A stretch of 64,000 nucleotides of DNA from Coriobacteriaceae bacterium (GTDB lineage: Bacteria > Actinomycetota > Coriobacteriia > Coriobacteriales > Eggerthellaceae): contig SUUE01000003.1 of the NCBI GenBank assembly GCA_015062685.1, positions 124,001-188,000 on the forward strand, in the 5' to 3' direction. Made by a program: the position numbers and the translations under genes. Below the pieces are notes generated by a model, which was not told the DNA's origin, did no database searches, and worked only from the letters and a program-made list of their open reading frames with translations. How positions within the stretch are numbered: position 1 is the first letter of the stretch; every line of letters starts with the position of its first letter. Positions 17,024-25,548 of the stretch are shown piece after piece.

Positions 17024-17385
17024 TATTTTTCACCAGCCTTCACGGCTTTTATGCCGTCGCAGTGAATGGTGATGCCAATGCCGTCGCTGCTGTTCCAGGC
17101 GCGAATGTACGGGCTGACAAGCTCGACCTGTGGGTGATTGCCCGTGTTCGGCAAAACCGGCTCCGTCTTTGAGTGGATGACGAGATTGGCTATCAGTTCG
17201 CTTGCAACGATAGAGGGGTCATAAAACCCGACGCCTCTTATTGCCCACACGGGCAGTCCTCGCTCGTCTGATTCTTGCCTGCCGGTAGGGCGGCCTTTTT
17301 CGTACTCTTGTTTCGGTTTCACTTGGGCGTTTCGAGGCAATTCAATTTCTAGGTTGTTGGTAACGCAACCGATGTTTATAGCCAT
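17023..17385 (-). CDS. Small conserved mobile-element protein (SCO3933-like?)
   Basis: A 120-residue soluble protein containing RGLPVWAIRGV and a central strand-rich part. Its layout recalls the small SCO3933-type proteins found next to the translocase in actinobacterial integrative elements; I remember this by pattern only, so the call is tentative. GGAAGCAAA precedes the ATG, and the stop overlaps the next start by 1 nt, so it is in the transfer operon. Confidence 0.6.
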   Translation of the reverse strand: MAINIGCVTNNLEIELPRNAQVKPKQEYEKGRPTGRQESDERGLPVWAIRGVGFYDPSIVASELIANLVIHSKTEPVLPNTGNHPQVELVSPYIRAWNSSDGIGITIHCDGIKAVKAGEK

Positions 17386-17473
17386 TTTGCTTCCTTTCTT
17401 TGTTTGGTTTCGTTAGCGGGCGAAGGTGGTAGACTTACGTGTGCTACCAGGCGTGAGGTTTCCACCTTGCGCC

Positions 17474-17683
17474 TCATTTTGTTGTGGCACTCCACTTAAC
17501 GACGATGTTCCCGTCGTGTTCGGCGAGGTATCTTAGAAACTCGCCCTCCGTGACATATGGCGTTCTGCCCGAATAGTGCGCCCCGATCGAATGCAGTATC
17601 AGCATTGCTTTCGAGCGTCCACAGCGCATGAACGCCGCCACTTCCTGCCATCGCATGATGGGCGGTGGTTTGTTGTTTGCCAT
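17474..17683 (-). CDS. Excisionase-like helix-turn-helix protein
   Basis: A 69-residue basic protein (MANNKPPPIMRWQEVAAFMRCGRSKA...) with a winged-helix/MerR-type fold typical of Xis proteins: the WQEVAAFMRCGRSKAMLIL helices, then a wing with RTPYVTEGEFLRYL. The start at 17683 has AAGGAGG 8 nt upstream; the longer frame to 17707 lacks one. It leads the minus-strand operon with the small protein, anchor, motor and Rep. Expected role: direct excision with the integrase and perhaps control the operon. Confidence 0.75.
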   Translation of the reverse strand: MANNKPPPIMRWQEVAAFMRCGRSKAMLILHSIGAHYSGRTPYVTEGEFLRYLAEHDGNIVVKWSATTK

Positions 17684-17784
17684 GCGGTCACCTCCTTCAC
17701 TTCCCATTGGATTGGGGTGTCTCGGTTTGAACTGGCTGTCGCGACGTTGTTTAGCCTATTGCGCGCTTAGTGAAAAAGTGTTAG

Positions 17785-17822
17785 AAATGTCCGCGTTTAT
17801 ATTTCTATATATGCGGACATTT
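17785..17822. promoter_or_regulatory. 10-bp inverted repeat over the start of the zinc-finger gene
   Basis: AAATGTCCGC (17785-17794) and GCGGACATTT (17813-17822) are exact reverse complements around an 18-nt, almost pure A/T centre. Both candidate ATG codons (17787, 17811) lie inside or at its edge, so it could block initiation or act as an operator. Confidence 0.5.
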
Positions 17823-18806
17823 TGGTGGCATAGTTTGAAACACGAGAGCGATGACTACTATTCAGTAATTAAGCGAATCGTTAATGACTTTCCGGCGTTC
17901 ACGACGAAATCTGAAATCCGTGGGGCATGGCATGCATGGAACGCTGATTATGAATGCCTTCACTTCGATTTAGTCAAATCCTACGCTGGCATTCGATTAG
18001 GCGTGAGGTATCTCGCCGGAACGGCCAAGGGCGAGCCGCCGATGTTCGAGGAGGTTACCGTTCTGAACACCGAGCCTCTTGATAATCGTCCACATCAGAA
18101 CAAAGAGTTTTGTTTGCCGTTTGGTACAATGCTGAACCTTATCGATTGGAAGGATTGTCGCAAAGTCGCCTTCGATAGCGATTGCAACCTTGCCGCATTT
18201 GACCCGATACGGCTAGCTGATTTATCAGAAGATTTGAGCAAGCTAGAGTCTGTTAGCAAAGGGGACGCTGCTTCGTTGTTTCTTAAGTATGGCTATCAAG
18301 TAATGAATTTCAAGCGAGGATACGAGCCTCCGTTCGACGCTATCATTTCCACTAAAGCAGACGTTCTCTATTCGACATTTGTAATCGCCCCCTCGACTAA
18401 TGCTGCGGTAGCGAATAGGATTCGCTACCGTAAATGCCCCATATGCAACAAGATCTTCTTTGCAACAGGGAAAGGGAGAACAGGGACGTATTGTTACTAC
18501 CCAAACGATAGTGCATTGCTCGCTGGCCGCGATTGTCGCTCTTGGATGCACAACAATGGGAATACGAACGAGAGCCGCAACAAAGAGGTCTGCGAAAACC
18601 TCTACAAGAAAATATCCTCTCGGTTAAAAATGCGCGAAGAAAGGCATTACACGCCCGAAGGGAAAGAGAAGTCGAAGCAATTTGCCTCTGAGTATCGATT
18701 AGCGAAGCAGAAATACGAGCATGACCCCCTTAGATGGACGATGCTTAGAGGTTGGCTAGAAGGATGCGACCGGCATTTTCGTCAAGGTGACGAAGCTACG
18801 ACATGA
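17787..18806 (+). CDS. Zinc-finger protein of the mobile element, unknown function
   Basis: A protein of about 339 residues (start ATG 17787, or 17811; neither has a clear ribosome site, and the frame is open further upstream). The C-terminal third has a four-Cys metal-binding pattern, CPICNKIFF...TYC...DCRSW, like CGNR/DUF6076-type zinc fingers. The N-terminal two-thirds are unassigned. It is AT-rich relative to the chromosome. It is divergent from the excisionase-like gene and converges on the integrase with an 11-nt overlap. A regulator is a reasonable guess only. Confidence 0.7.
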   Translation: MSAFIFLYMRTFWWHSLKHESDDYYSVIKRIVNDFPAFTTKSEIRGAWHAWNADYECLHFDLVKSYAGIRLGVRYLAGTAKGEPPMFEEVTVLNTEPLDNRPHQNKEFCLPFGTMLNLIDWKDCRKVAFDSDCNLAAFDPIRLADLSEDLSKLESVSKGDAASLFLKYGYQVMNFKRGYEPPFDAIISTKADVLYSTFVIAPSTNAAVANRIRYRKCPICNKIFFATGKGRTGTYCYYPNDSALLAGRDCRSWMHNNGNTNESRNKEVCENLYKKISSRLKMREERHYTPEGKEKSKQFASEYRLAKQKYEHDPLRWTMLRGWLEGCDRHFRQGDEATT

Positions 18807-20070
18807 TTGCGCCTATGGCATCTGCGGCCTTTCTGTCGTTCTGCTCGATTGCGTGCGCGTAAATGTCCATTGTCAGTTGCGCCGACGAATGGCCGAGGCG
18901 GTTTTGCACTGTCTTCACGTCTGCGCCTTTACCGATTAACAGCGTAGCCTGTGTGTGGCGAAGTTCGTGTAGGTTGTAGCCCTGATAGCCGCTTCGACGC
19001 TGGCGCTTGACGCCCTTTCGGTCGATGTATGTCTCGATGGTTTCAAAATGTCCCAATCCGTGGTCAGCAAACCAATTGCGCCTCCATTTGCCAAAGAAAT
19101 TTGGCTCAATCTCTTTGCCGGTTGAGTTCGTACAAACGTAGCTGTTGGCGGGAACCTCGCCGCCCTCGTAGAACAGCCCTGATTGCAGCTCGCGCCATTC
19201 TGTTAGGAATTCTACCGTTCCAGCGTCGATGGCGAGGTTTCGCTTGCTCGTCTTGCTCTTCGTTTTCCGGCGATTCTTCTTGCTGTCGAGCTGCTTCTTG
19301 ATGTTGATTCGCCCGTTGGCTAGATCAATATCATCCCAAAGCAAGCCGAGAATCTCCCCTCGCCTCATACCGGTTGCAAGCGCTATCCATACAGCAACGA
19401 TGCAACCCGTCCTGTCAGCCGACTTCAAGTCTTGCGCGAGTTTGACTGCTTGCTTTTCAGATAAGCTCCTTCGTTCTTCTTGAGGCTCCGGCCTCTTCAT
19501 TCCGTCGATTTTGTCGCATGGGTTTGACGGGATAATGTCGGCTTTAACAGCGTGTTTTAGCACCTGGCTTAGCTTCTGATGTGTTTTGAAAACCGCGCTC
19601 TCCGACATCTTGGCTCGGCGTAATGCCGTGTACATCTTTTCAATTTCTTCAACATCGATTTCACGAATGAGCGTTTTGCCGAGATGCTCTTCGATACGGC
19701 GTACCTCGATTTCGTCACGCTCGATAGTGAGGGGCGATAAGCTGGGGTCTGTCTTGCGTCTCTCCTGTTGCTCACGTGCGTACTCGCCAACTGTTAAGCC
19801 GGTTCGCTCGTTGTTCAGTGCTGCTTCTAATTCTTGACGGTGTTCGTCGTGCATCCGTTGCGCTTCCGGCTTGGTGCCATGCGTCGTGCGACTAGGTGAC
19901 CACTTATACTTGGCAGGTTCGTTTCGTTTTTTACGTTCCTCGTTTTCCCGCTTCTCTTCATCTGTCAAAGGGAGTCGATAACGCGAGCGCCATATCGTTC
20001 TCCCGTGGCTATCCTTACCGCGCCTTTCGAGGCTCCCTGCTCCCTCTAGCGAAATTCGATGCTTTCCCAT
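18796..20070 (-). CDS. Tyrosine site-specific integrase
   Basis: Recombinase for integration and excision at tRNA-fMet. Full length (424 residues): an N-terminal arm-binding-like domain (about 1-75), a SAM-like core-binding domain (about 90-195) and a catalytic domain. Catalytic residues visible: Arg236 (ATGMRRGE), His368 and Arg371 (HELRHTQ), His394 (RLGHSS) and Tyr404 (MDIYAHA). The start lies 173 nt from attR, and the GGGGTCAA repeats fall in that gap, so the integrase may control its own promoter. Confidence 0.95.
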   Translation of the reverse strand: MGKHRISLEGAGSLERRGKDSHGRTIWRSRYRLPLTDEEKRENEERKKRNEPAKYKWSPSRTTHGTKPEAQRMHDEHRQELEAALNNERTGLTVGEYAREQQERRKTDPSLSPLTIERDEIEVRRIEEHLGKTLIREIDVEEIEKMYTALRRAKMSESAVFKTHQKLSQVLKHAVKADIIPSNPCDKIDGMKRPEPQEERRSLSEKQAVKLAQDLKSADRTGCIVAVWIALATGMRRGEILGLLWDDIDLANGRINIKKQLDSKKNRRKTKSKTSKRNLAIDAGTVEFLTEWRELQSGLFYEGGEVPANSYVCTNSTGKEIEPNFFGKWRRNWFADHGLGHFETIETYIDRKGVKRQRRSGYQGYNLHELRHTQATLLIGKGADVKTVQNRLGHSSAQLTMDIYAHAIEQNDRKAADAIGAIMS

Positions 20071-20090
20071 GCTTTCTCTTTCTGCAAATT

Positions 20091-20136
20091 GGGGTCAATT
20101 CGGGGTCAATATAGCAGGGGGTCAATTTGGGGTCAA
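20091..20136. repeat. Right integrase arm-type repeats (4 x GGGGTCAA)
   Basis: Copies at 20091, 20102, 20118 and 20129 (periods 11, 16, 11). The last two reproduce the left-end pair, including the 3-nt TTT spacer. Confidence 0.65.
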
Positions 20137-20174
20137 CGCTCTAAATCGCATTAAACCGAAACACATTGTATTGC

Positions 20175-20203
20175 TTGTGACCTGGGGTTTTATAAGCTAT
20201 AAT
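20175..20203 (+). promoter_or_regulatory. Outward promoter next to attR
   Basis: TTGTGA (20175-20180), a 17-nt spacer and TATAAT (20198-20203), 40 nt inside attR and pointing out. In the excised circle it would read through attP into the left end of the element. Confidence 0.45.
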
Positions 20204-20242
20204 GCATTCTGTCAGATTGCAACAAACTGAGCGAAACGCGTA

Positions 20243-20287
20243 CTCATAACCCGAAGGTCGTAGGTTCGAATCCTGCCCCCGCGACCA
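20243..20287 (+). repeat. attR: tRNA-fMet 3' fragment
   Basis: 45 nt identical to attL. The upstream 9 nt (GAAACGCGT, 20233-20241) belong to the element and recur at 28281-28289. No 5' tRNA half is present, so it is not a functional tRNA. Confidence 0.93.
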
Positions 20288-20748
20288 AAATAACAGCCCT
20301 GACCTGCGAAAACGGTCAGGGCTTTCGTTGCGGGGGAATTTTTCGACCGAAAAAGTTTACCCCGTGGCCTGTTTTCGAGCCCTCGGAAAGGGGTCTGGGA
20401 GTCGTTGAAATCACGGCTTCCAGGCCCCTCTTATCTATTCTGGAGATAATCTCGCGAGGGAATTCGGGGGAATGTTCTCGAGATGTTGCGCTATTTATGG
20501 TGCATCATGGCACCAGCGGGGGTAATCGGAAACCCAACCCGCGTTGCAGCAACGAGGCGGTGGATGTCCGAAATATCACCCTATTCCCCCTTGCGGACTT
20601 TCATTCGAAACTGCCTCGATTTATGTGCGAGTCGACCTGGAGTTGCCGTTGGGGTCTTCTCGCGCCTGTTCGCCTTTGCGGTTGCACGCCTGGACTCACA
20701 AGAGTTAGAATAAGTTAACATCTAGGCAGCAAGCAAAGGGCCTCGACC
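20288..20748. other. Intergenic region right of the element
   Basis: It holds a terminator hairpin at 20295-20323 (AGCCCTGACC with GGTCAGGGCT, then TTTCG), probably the original tRNA terminator. A second hairpin lies at 20390-20428 (GGGGTCTGGGAG with CTTCCAGGCCCC, two G-U pairs). A promoter for the methyltransferase operon is present. No gene seen. Confidence 0.65.
20682..20711 (+). promoter_or_regulatory. Promoter of the methyltransferase/ATC-hydrolase operon
   Basis: TTGCAC (20682-20687), an 18-nt spacer and TAGAAT (20706-20711), 37 nt ahead of the first start codon. Confidence 0.45.
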
Positions 20749-21534
20749 ATGGACATTCAATTCGGCGACATTCAGGAGACGGCTCTCGTCACGCTAGCCA
20801 TTCGCGCCAGCGAGACGGCACGCTCCAACCCGCGCATACGAGACGAGAAAGCCAAAGAAATCATCGACGCGCTCGGCGTGGACGTGAGCAAGTACGATCC
20901 GTTTCTCTCGCACGAGGGCGTGGTGGCGCGGACCATCATGTTCGCCGACGCACTGAGAGGCCTCATTGAGCGCTATCCGGATGCCCTGTGCATCAATTTG
21001 GGCTGTGGTTTCGATGACAAGTTCAGCCAGGTCGACAACGGGCAGATTGTGTGGTGCGACGTGGACCTGCCCGATCAGATTGCCGTGCGCCGCAAGGTCT
21101 ACGAGGACCGCCCGCGCTGCACGATGCTCGACGGCGACGCGCTCGACGGAGCGTGGACGGCGACGCTGCCCCGCGACCGCTCCGCCACCATCGTCGTGAT
21201 GGAGGGCGTGCTGGAGTACTTCACCAAGGAGCAGACGGCCACCTGCCTGCACATGCTCTGCGACAGTTTCGAGCATGGCTACCTCGTGGCCGAGATGAAC
21301 TCCATGTTCATGGTCAAGCATTCCAAGCAGCACGACGCCATCAAGAACACCAACGCCACCTTCAAATGGGGAACGAAAAGCGGCGCAGAGTTCGTCGAGC
21401 TCGAGCCGCGCATGACGCTTCTCTCCGAGCACAGCTACAACGAGGAGATGCGCAAACACACGCTGCGCGGCAGGCTCTTCGCCGCCACCTTCGGCAAGAA
21501 GGTCAACAACCGCATCGCGGTGTTTCGCTGGTAG
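20749..21534 (+). CDS. LCMT/Tcmp-type SAM-dependent O-methyltransferase (first copy)
   Basis: Class I methyltransferase of the leucine-carboxyl-methyltransferase/TcmP family, which methylates carboxyl or hydroxyl groups of small molecules or proteins. SAM-binding motif I is INLGCGFDDKF (about 82-92), the acidic loop is WCDVDLPDQI, and a later strand reads TIVVMEGVLEYF. At 261 residues it is normal. It is the first gene of a four-gene operon that alternates this family with ATC-hydrolase-like proteins. Substrate unknown. Confidence 0.88.
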   Translation: MDIQFGDIQETALVTLAIRASETARSNPRIRDEKAKEIIDALGVDVSKYDPFLSHEGVVARTIMFADALRGLIERYPDALCINLGCGFDDKFSQVDNGQIVWCDVDLPDQIAVRRKVYEDRPRCTMLDGDALDGAWTATLPRDRSATIVVMEGVLEYFTKEQTATCLHMLCDSFEHGYLVAEMNSMFMVKHSKQHDAIKNTNATFKWGTKSGAEFVELEPRMTLLSEHSYNEEMRKHTLRGRLFAATFGKKVNNRIAVFRW

Positions 21535-21543
21535 GAGGCGGGC

Positions 21544-22179
21544 ATGGGCAAGTACGAGCCCAGGGCAATGGTGGCGAAGAGCCGCTACCAGAGGTGGTTC
21601 CCGACGCTTCCCGCAGAGGTGCAGGAGGGTGTCTACGCCCGTATGGAGGGGCTGCTGCGGGAGGAGGCGGAGTACTGCGACAAGGGCAACTACGGCCACA
21701 TGGCGCAGATTATCACGTCGATCGCACTCTACGAAGTGCTGCAGGCACACGGCGCAAGCGAGGAGGAAGCCTTCGCGGCCGTTTCCGAGAACATGTGGGC
21801 CTTCCTAGACCCCTCCGGCATGCAGAGGCTGGCAAGGTTGCCCTTCTTCATGCCCTTCATGAAGAAGGTCGTGCCGTTCGGGTTCGGGCACGGGTCGGGC
21901 ATCGGCTGGCGCTACACCTGGCACACCGACACCGACCCGTCCGACGAGCTCCGTTTCGAGTGCAACGAATGCATCTACGCCAAGATCCTCGGGCGGCGCG
22001 GCTTGCTCAAGCTGGGGGCCATGTGCTGCCACGCCGACATCATCAACTACGGCGAGCTGCCCTACACTGACTTCATCCGAACGCAGACGCTCTGCCAGGG
22101 CGGCGAGATGTGCGACTTCCATTTCGTGCGACACGCGACCGACGCCGGCGACGGTTGGGAGCGGACCGAAAGCATCTAG
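21544..22179 (+). CDS. L-2-amino-thiazoline-4-carboxylic acid hydrolase-like protein (first copy)
   Basis: A 211-residue member of the ATC-hydrolase family, named for the Pseudomonas enzyme that opens a thiazoline ring in the L-cysteine pathway; most members have untested substrates. The Cys-rich C-terminal half shows FECNECIYAKI, a MCCHADI strand and the family ending CQGGEMCDFHFVR. AGGAGG lies 5 nt before the ATG. It starts 9 nt after the first methyltransferase, which suggests the two work on the same compound. Confidence 0.82.
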   Translation: MGKYEPRAMVAKSRYQRWFPTLPAEVQEGVYARMEGLLREEAEYCDKGNYGHMAQIITSIALYEVLQAHGASEEEAFAAVSENMWAFLDPSGMQRLARLPFFMPFMKKVVPFGFGHGSGIGWRYTWHTDTDPSDELRFECNECIYAKILGRRGLLKLGAMCCHADIINYGELPYTDFIRTQTLCQGGEMCDFHFVRHATDAGDGWERTESI

Positions 22180-22190
22180 GAGACGACAAC

Positions 22191-23009
22191 ATGACAGATG
22201 GCATTCATGAGCTGGGCGTGGTGGAAGATACCCTGTACGTTCCGATGCTGGGCAGAATCTATGCGAGCGAACACTGCAGAAACATCCTGTTCGACGAGAA
22301 GGCGCTGGAGCTGAAGGGCAGGTTACCGGCCGGCGTCGTCGAGAGCAGCACGCAGACGCAGTACACCTACCTTGCCTCGGCCTCCCGCTCCGCCAACATG
22401 GACCGCTACGTCGCGGACTTCCTCAAGCGCGAACCGGATGGCGTCGTCGTGCAGCTGGGGGTGGGGCTTGAGACCACGTTCTACCGGGACGACAACGGCC
22501 ACACGCAGTGGTACGGCGTCGATCTGCCGCATGTCATCGACTACCGGCGCGCTCTGCTTCCCGACCAGGAGCGCGAGACCTGCATCGCTGGAGACGCTTT
22601 CGAGCCCTCATGGATCGAGCGCGTCCGCGAGGAGCGTCCGACTGTCCCTATCCTGGTGACCGCCAGCGGCCTGTTCTACTACTTCGAGGAAGGGCAGGTG
22701 CTGGGGTTGATGCGCATGCTCCAGGGCTTCAGCGACGTCGAGCTCCTCTTCGACACGGTCAACAAGAGCGGCATGACGATGATGCGCAAGAAGCACATGA
22801 AGATCGTGGGTCACGAGGACGCGCAGATGTTCTTCTACGTGGACTCGGCCAGCGAGCTCGTGGCCAAGATTGGCGGTGCTGCGCAGGTTCTTGCGGAGGA
22901 GAGGTTCTACGCCCACATCGACAAGTCGGGCCTCAAGCTCTCGACGAAGGCGAGCATGGCAGCCTCCGACCTGTTTGGCATGGTGAAGATGGTCCACCTC
23001 AAGCTCTAG
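22191..23009 (+). CDS. LCMT/Tcmp-type SAM-dependent O-methyltransferase (second copy)
   Basis: Second methyltransferase of the same family, 272 residues from ATG 22191 (the open frame to 22110 overlaps the previous gene and has no better start). Motif I is VVQLGVGLETTFYR (about 85-98), the acidic loop is WYGVDLPHVID, followed by ILVTASGLFYYF. Sequence differs greatly from the first copy, so this is not a recent duplication; a second substrate or a heteromer is possible. Confidence 0.86.
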   Translation: MTDGIHELGVVEDTLYVPMLGRIYASEHCRNILFDEKALELKGRLPAGVVESSTQTQYTYLASASRSANMDRYVADFLKREPDGVVVQLGVGLETTFYRDDNGHTQWYGVDLPHVIDYRRALLPDQERETCIAGDAFEPSWIERVREERPTVPILVTASGLFYYFEEGQVLGLMRMLQGFSDVELLFDTVNKSGMTMMRKKHMKIVGHEDAQMFFYVDSASELVAKIGGAAQVLAEERFYAHIDKSGLKLSTKASMAASDLFGMVKMVHLKL

Positions 23010-23020
23010 GGGGATACGGC

Positions 23021-23692
23021 ATGAAATACGGAGTCATGGGGCGATTCGTGCACGCCGCATTCGGAAAGACGGCGTACGACTACGTCGGGACCCAGTTTCC
23101 CGACCTCGACATCGCCGACTGCAAGAGGCGGGTGCTCGGCGAGTACAAAGCGATCGTCGCCCGCACGCCGTCGGTCGGCCCGATGAGGAAGAACATGTTC
23201 GTCATGACCATGTATGCCGGAGCCTTCTTCATCGCCCTTTACAAATCGGAGCGCGAGCGCATGACGCCCGAGGTCATCGAAGGGCTCATACGCGAGGTGT
23301 CGTACTGTCCCCTCATGCGCAAGGCCAAGGAAGGCAAGAGTGCGTTCACTGAGGGCATGGTCGAGTCTCGCACCGAGCAGGCCGCATGGTCGCGTGAACA
23401 CATCGACGAGTATCCCATGAACTGGTACTGGTACTTCGAGGCCGTCCCGGGCAAAGAGGAGTACTACATCACGCACAAGCAGTGCGGTATCTGCAAGCTC
23501 TGTGCCCAGGAGGGCTGTGTCGACATCGCGCGCTACCTCTGCGCCATGGACTACTACACCTTCGAGATGCAGGGCGCCGTGCTCGACCGCACCAAGACGC
23601 TCGCGTATGGCGACGACGAGTGCAACTTCCACCTCATGAGCAAGGCTCGTGCCGCCGAGATAGGCTTCGTCGAAAGCCCCGATGCGAAATAG
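23021..23692 (+). CDS. L-2-amino-thiazoline-4-carboxylic acid hydrolase-like protein (second copy)
   Basis: A 223-residue ATC-hydrolase-family protein. The start is ATG 23021; the open frame extends upstream, but only as a shadow of the methyltransferase. The C-terminal half carries CGICKLCAQEGC, then LCAMDYYTFE and the family ending with GDDECNFHL. Divergent from the first copy, with more Cys residues that could bind a metal. It closes the four-gene operon and is followed by a strong terminator. Confidence 0.82.
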   Translation: MKYGVMGRFVHAAFGKTAYDYVGTQFPDLDIADCKRRVLGEYKAIVARTPSVGPMRKNMFVMTMYAGAFFIALYKSERERMTPEVIEGLIREVSYCPLMRKAKEGKSAFTEGMVESRTEQAAWSREHIDEYPMNWYWYFEAVPGKEEYYITHKQCGICKLCAQEGCVDIARYLCAMDYYTFEMQGAVLDRTKTLAYGDDECNFHLMSKARAAEIGFVESPDAK

Positions 23693-23727
23693 AGGCAGGC
23701 TATCCGTCTCGAATTCGCATTGAAGAA

Positions 23728-23755
23728 CGGCGAGCGCCTCGATAGGCGCTCGCCG
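23728..23755. terminator. Bidirectional terminator between hydrolase and ABC genes
   Basis: CGGCGAGCGCCT (23728-23739) and AGGCGCTCGCCG (23744-23755): an exact 12-bp stem with a 4-nt loop, between convergent genes. Confidence 0.75.
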
Positions 23756-23799
23756 GCATGATAGCCTAATCGGCCCGTATCGCAATGACGATGCAGGAA

Positions 23800-25548
23800 T
23801 TAGCCGATGTGCCAGCCCTCCGCTTGCGCACGCACTTCAACGAAGCGGCGATACGTGCCCTCTTGCTCTACGAGCTGCGCATGCGTTCCCTTCTGGGCCA
23901 CGTAGCCATCCTCAACGACGAGGATTTGGTCGGCGTGTTCTATGGTCGCAAGGCGATGAGCGATGACGACGACCGTCTTGCCACGTGTGAGCTCGGACAG
24001 CGCCTGCTGGATCAGCCGTTCGTTCTCGGGGTCGATCGATGCGGTCGCCTCGTCCAAGATGACGATCGGCGCATCTTTGAGCAGGGCCCGCGCGATAGAA
24101 ATGCGTTGTCGCTCGCCCCCGGAAAGGCTCGTGCCGCCCATCTTCACCACCGTGTCGTAACCTTGCGGTAGCGCCATGATGAAGTCGTGACACTGTGCAC
24201 GCTTCGCTGCCTCGACCACCATCTCGTGCGTCGCTCCTTCGCATCCGAAAGCGATGTTGGCCTCGATGGTGTCGTCGAACAGGTACACATCCTGGAACAC
24301 CATGGAGAAGTTGCGCAGCAGACTGTCCACGGTGAATTCGCGCACGTCATGCCCGCCGATACGAACAACACCCGAATCCACGTCGTAAAAGCGTGCCATC
24401 AGGCTCGACAGCGTTGTCTTGCCCGAGCCCGACGGCCCAACGACCGCAGTTGTCGTGCCCTGGGGAATCTCGAAGGAAATGCCATGGATGACCTCGCGTC
24501 CGTCGTAGGAGAAACGCACGTTTTCAAACTCGATGTCGAAACGATCGGGATGCACATCGCCGCCATCATCGTCGATGAACTCGGCGTCCTCTATGGCTTG
24601 AATACGATCGAGCGAGTCGTTCAAATCGGCGAACATGTGGGCAGCATCGGATAATTTGATAATCGACGTGAAGATTGTCGTGGAGATCAGCACGATCCCT
24701 GCGAACATCCAGAGCTCGAGCTGCCCCGCGATGAGAGCCGTAGCGGCTACGGCCGGAAGCACGACGGACGCTACCGTGAGGATAATCCGATGGATGGTCG
24801 ACGGCACGGTGAACCCATACTCGATAGCCACACGCGCATCTTTGAGTTCCTCGTTGGCATTACGGTAAGGGGCAAGGCCTTCGCTCGTCGCCCCGTAAGA
24901 TTTGATGGTGCCCAGCCCCTCGTAAAGCCCGATAACGGCGCCAGAAAGATGTTCGGTTGCTGTGTGTGCGGCAGGAGTGAGCCGCGTGGCGTTGCGGTTG
25001 ATTGCGCGGAGCGTCAGCGTCACGAGCGCTACGGCCGCGATGGAGACGACGCCGGCAAGCGGGCATACGGAAAGCAGCCATACCGTGATGATCGTCGCGG
25101 AAATGTAACCGCCGATTGCCGCATCCATTTGGCGAACCGCTTCCAGCTCGACCACGTTCAAACTGGTCGTAAGGGTCGAGAGGATATCACCCGTCTTCAT
25201 CTTCTGGAAATAGCCGAGCGATACGCGCTTCAGCACGTCGCCGATGCTCAGACGCGTCGCCGCACCCCGCTCGTAGCCCACGCTTTGCTGCAGAGCGTCC
25301 TTCACGAAGTATGCGACGAAGCGCACGAGTATGCAGGCGGCGATTGCCCCCAACGCCATCCAGGCAAGGTCCGAGCCCACGATTGCCTGCCCACGGGAGG
25401 CGTCGATGAGCTGTCCCAAAACCCAAGCAGCTACGAATATGGGCATGCAGGCAGCAAATGCGATGAGGACTTCGATGGCGAAACTGGCCAGCACGCGGCC
25501 CTTCAGGTCACCAACCCATGAAAGGACCCTCTTGTACACGGAGATCAT
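23800..25548 (-). CDS. ABC transporter, fused permease/ATPase (second subunit)
   Basis: A 582-residue half-transporter: six membrane helices in about 1-310, then an ATPase domain. Walker A GPSGSGKTT, signature LSGGERQRISIARAL, Walker B IVILDEATASID and the H-loop IAHRLAT are intact. It overlaps the partner gene by 4 nt, so the pair is probably a heterodimeric exporter or importer. It faces the methyltransferase operon. A link to its product is inferred from position only. Confidence 0.9.
   Translation of the reverse strand: MISVYKRVLSWVGDLKGRVLASFAIEVLIAFAACMPIFVAAWVLGQLIDASRGQAIVGSDLAWMALGAIAACILVRFVAYFVKDALQQSVGYERGAATRLSIGDVLKRVSLGYFQKMKTGDILSTLTTSLNVVELEAVRQMDAAIGGYISATIITVWLLSVCPLAGVVSIAAVALVTLTLRAINRNATRLTPAAHTATEHLSGAVIGLYEGLGTIKSYGATSEGLAPYRNANEELKDARVAIEYGFTVPSTIHRIILTVASVVLPAVAATALIAGQLELWMFAGIVLISTTIFTSIIKLSDAAHMFADLNDSLDRIQAIEDAEFIDDDGGDVHPDRFDIEFENVRFSYDGREVIHGISFEIPQGTTTAVVGPSGSGKTTLSSLMARFYDVDSGVVRIGGHDVREFTVDSLLRNFSMVFQDVYLFDDTIEANIAFGCEGATHEMVVEAAKRAQCHDFIMALPQGYDTVVKMGGTSLSGGERQRISIARALLKDAPIVILDEATASIDPENERLIQQALSELTRGKTVVVIAHRLATIEHADQILVVEDGYVAQKGTHAQLVEQEGTYRRFVEVRAQAEGWHIG

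Noticed and set aside
20243-20287. Second tRNA-Met gene
   Set aside because: Only the 3' 45 nt are present; the upstream bases do not form the acceptor and D arms. It is attR.
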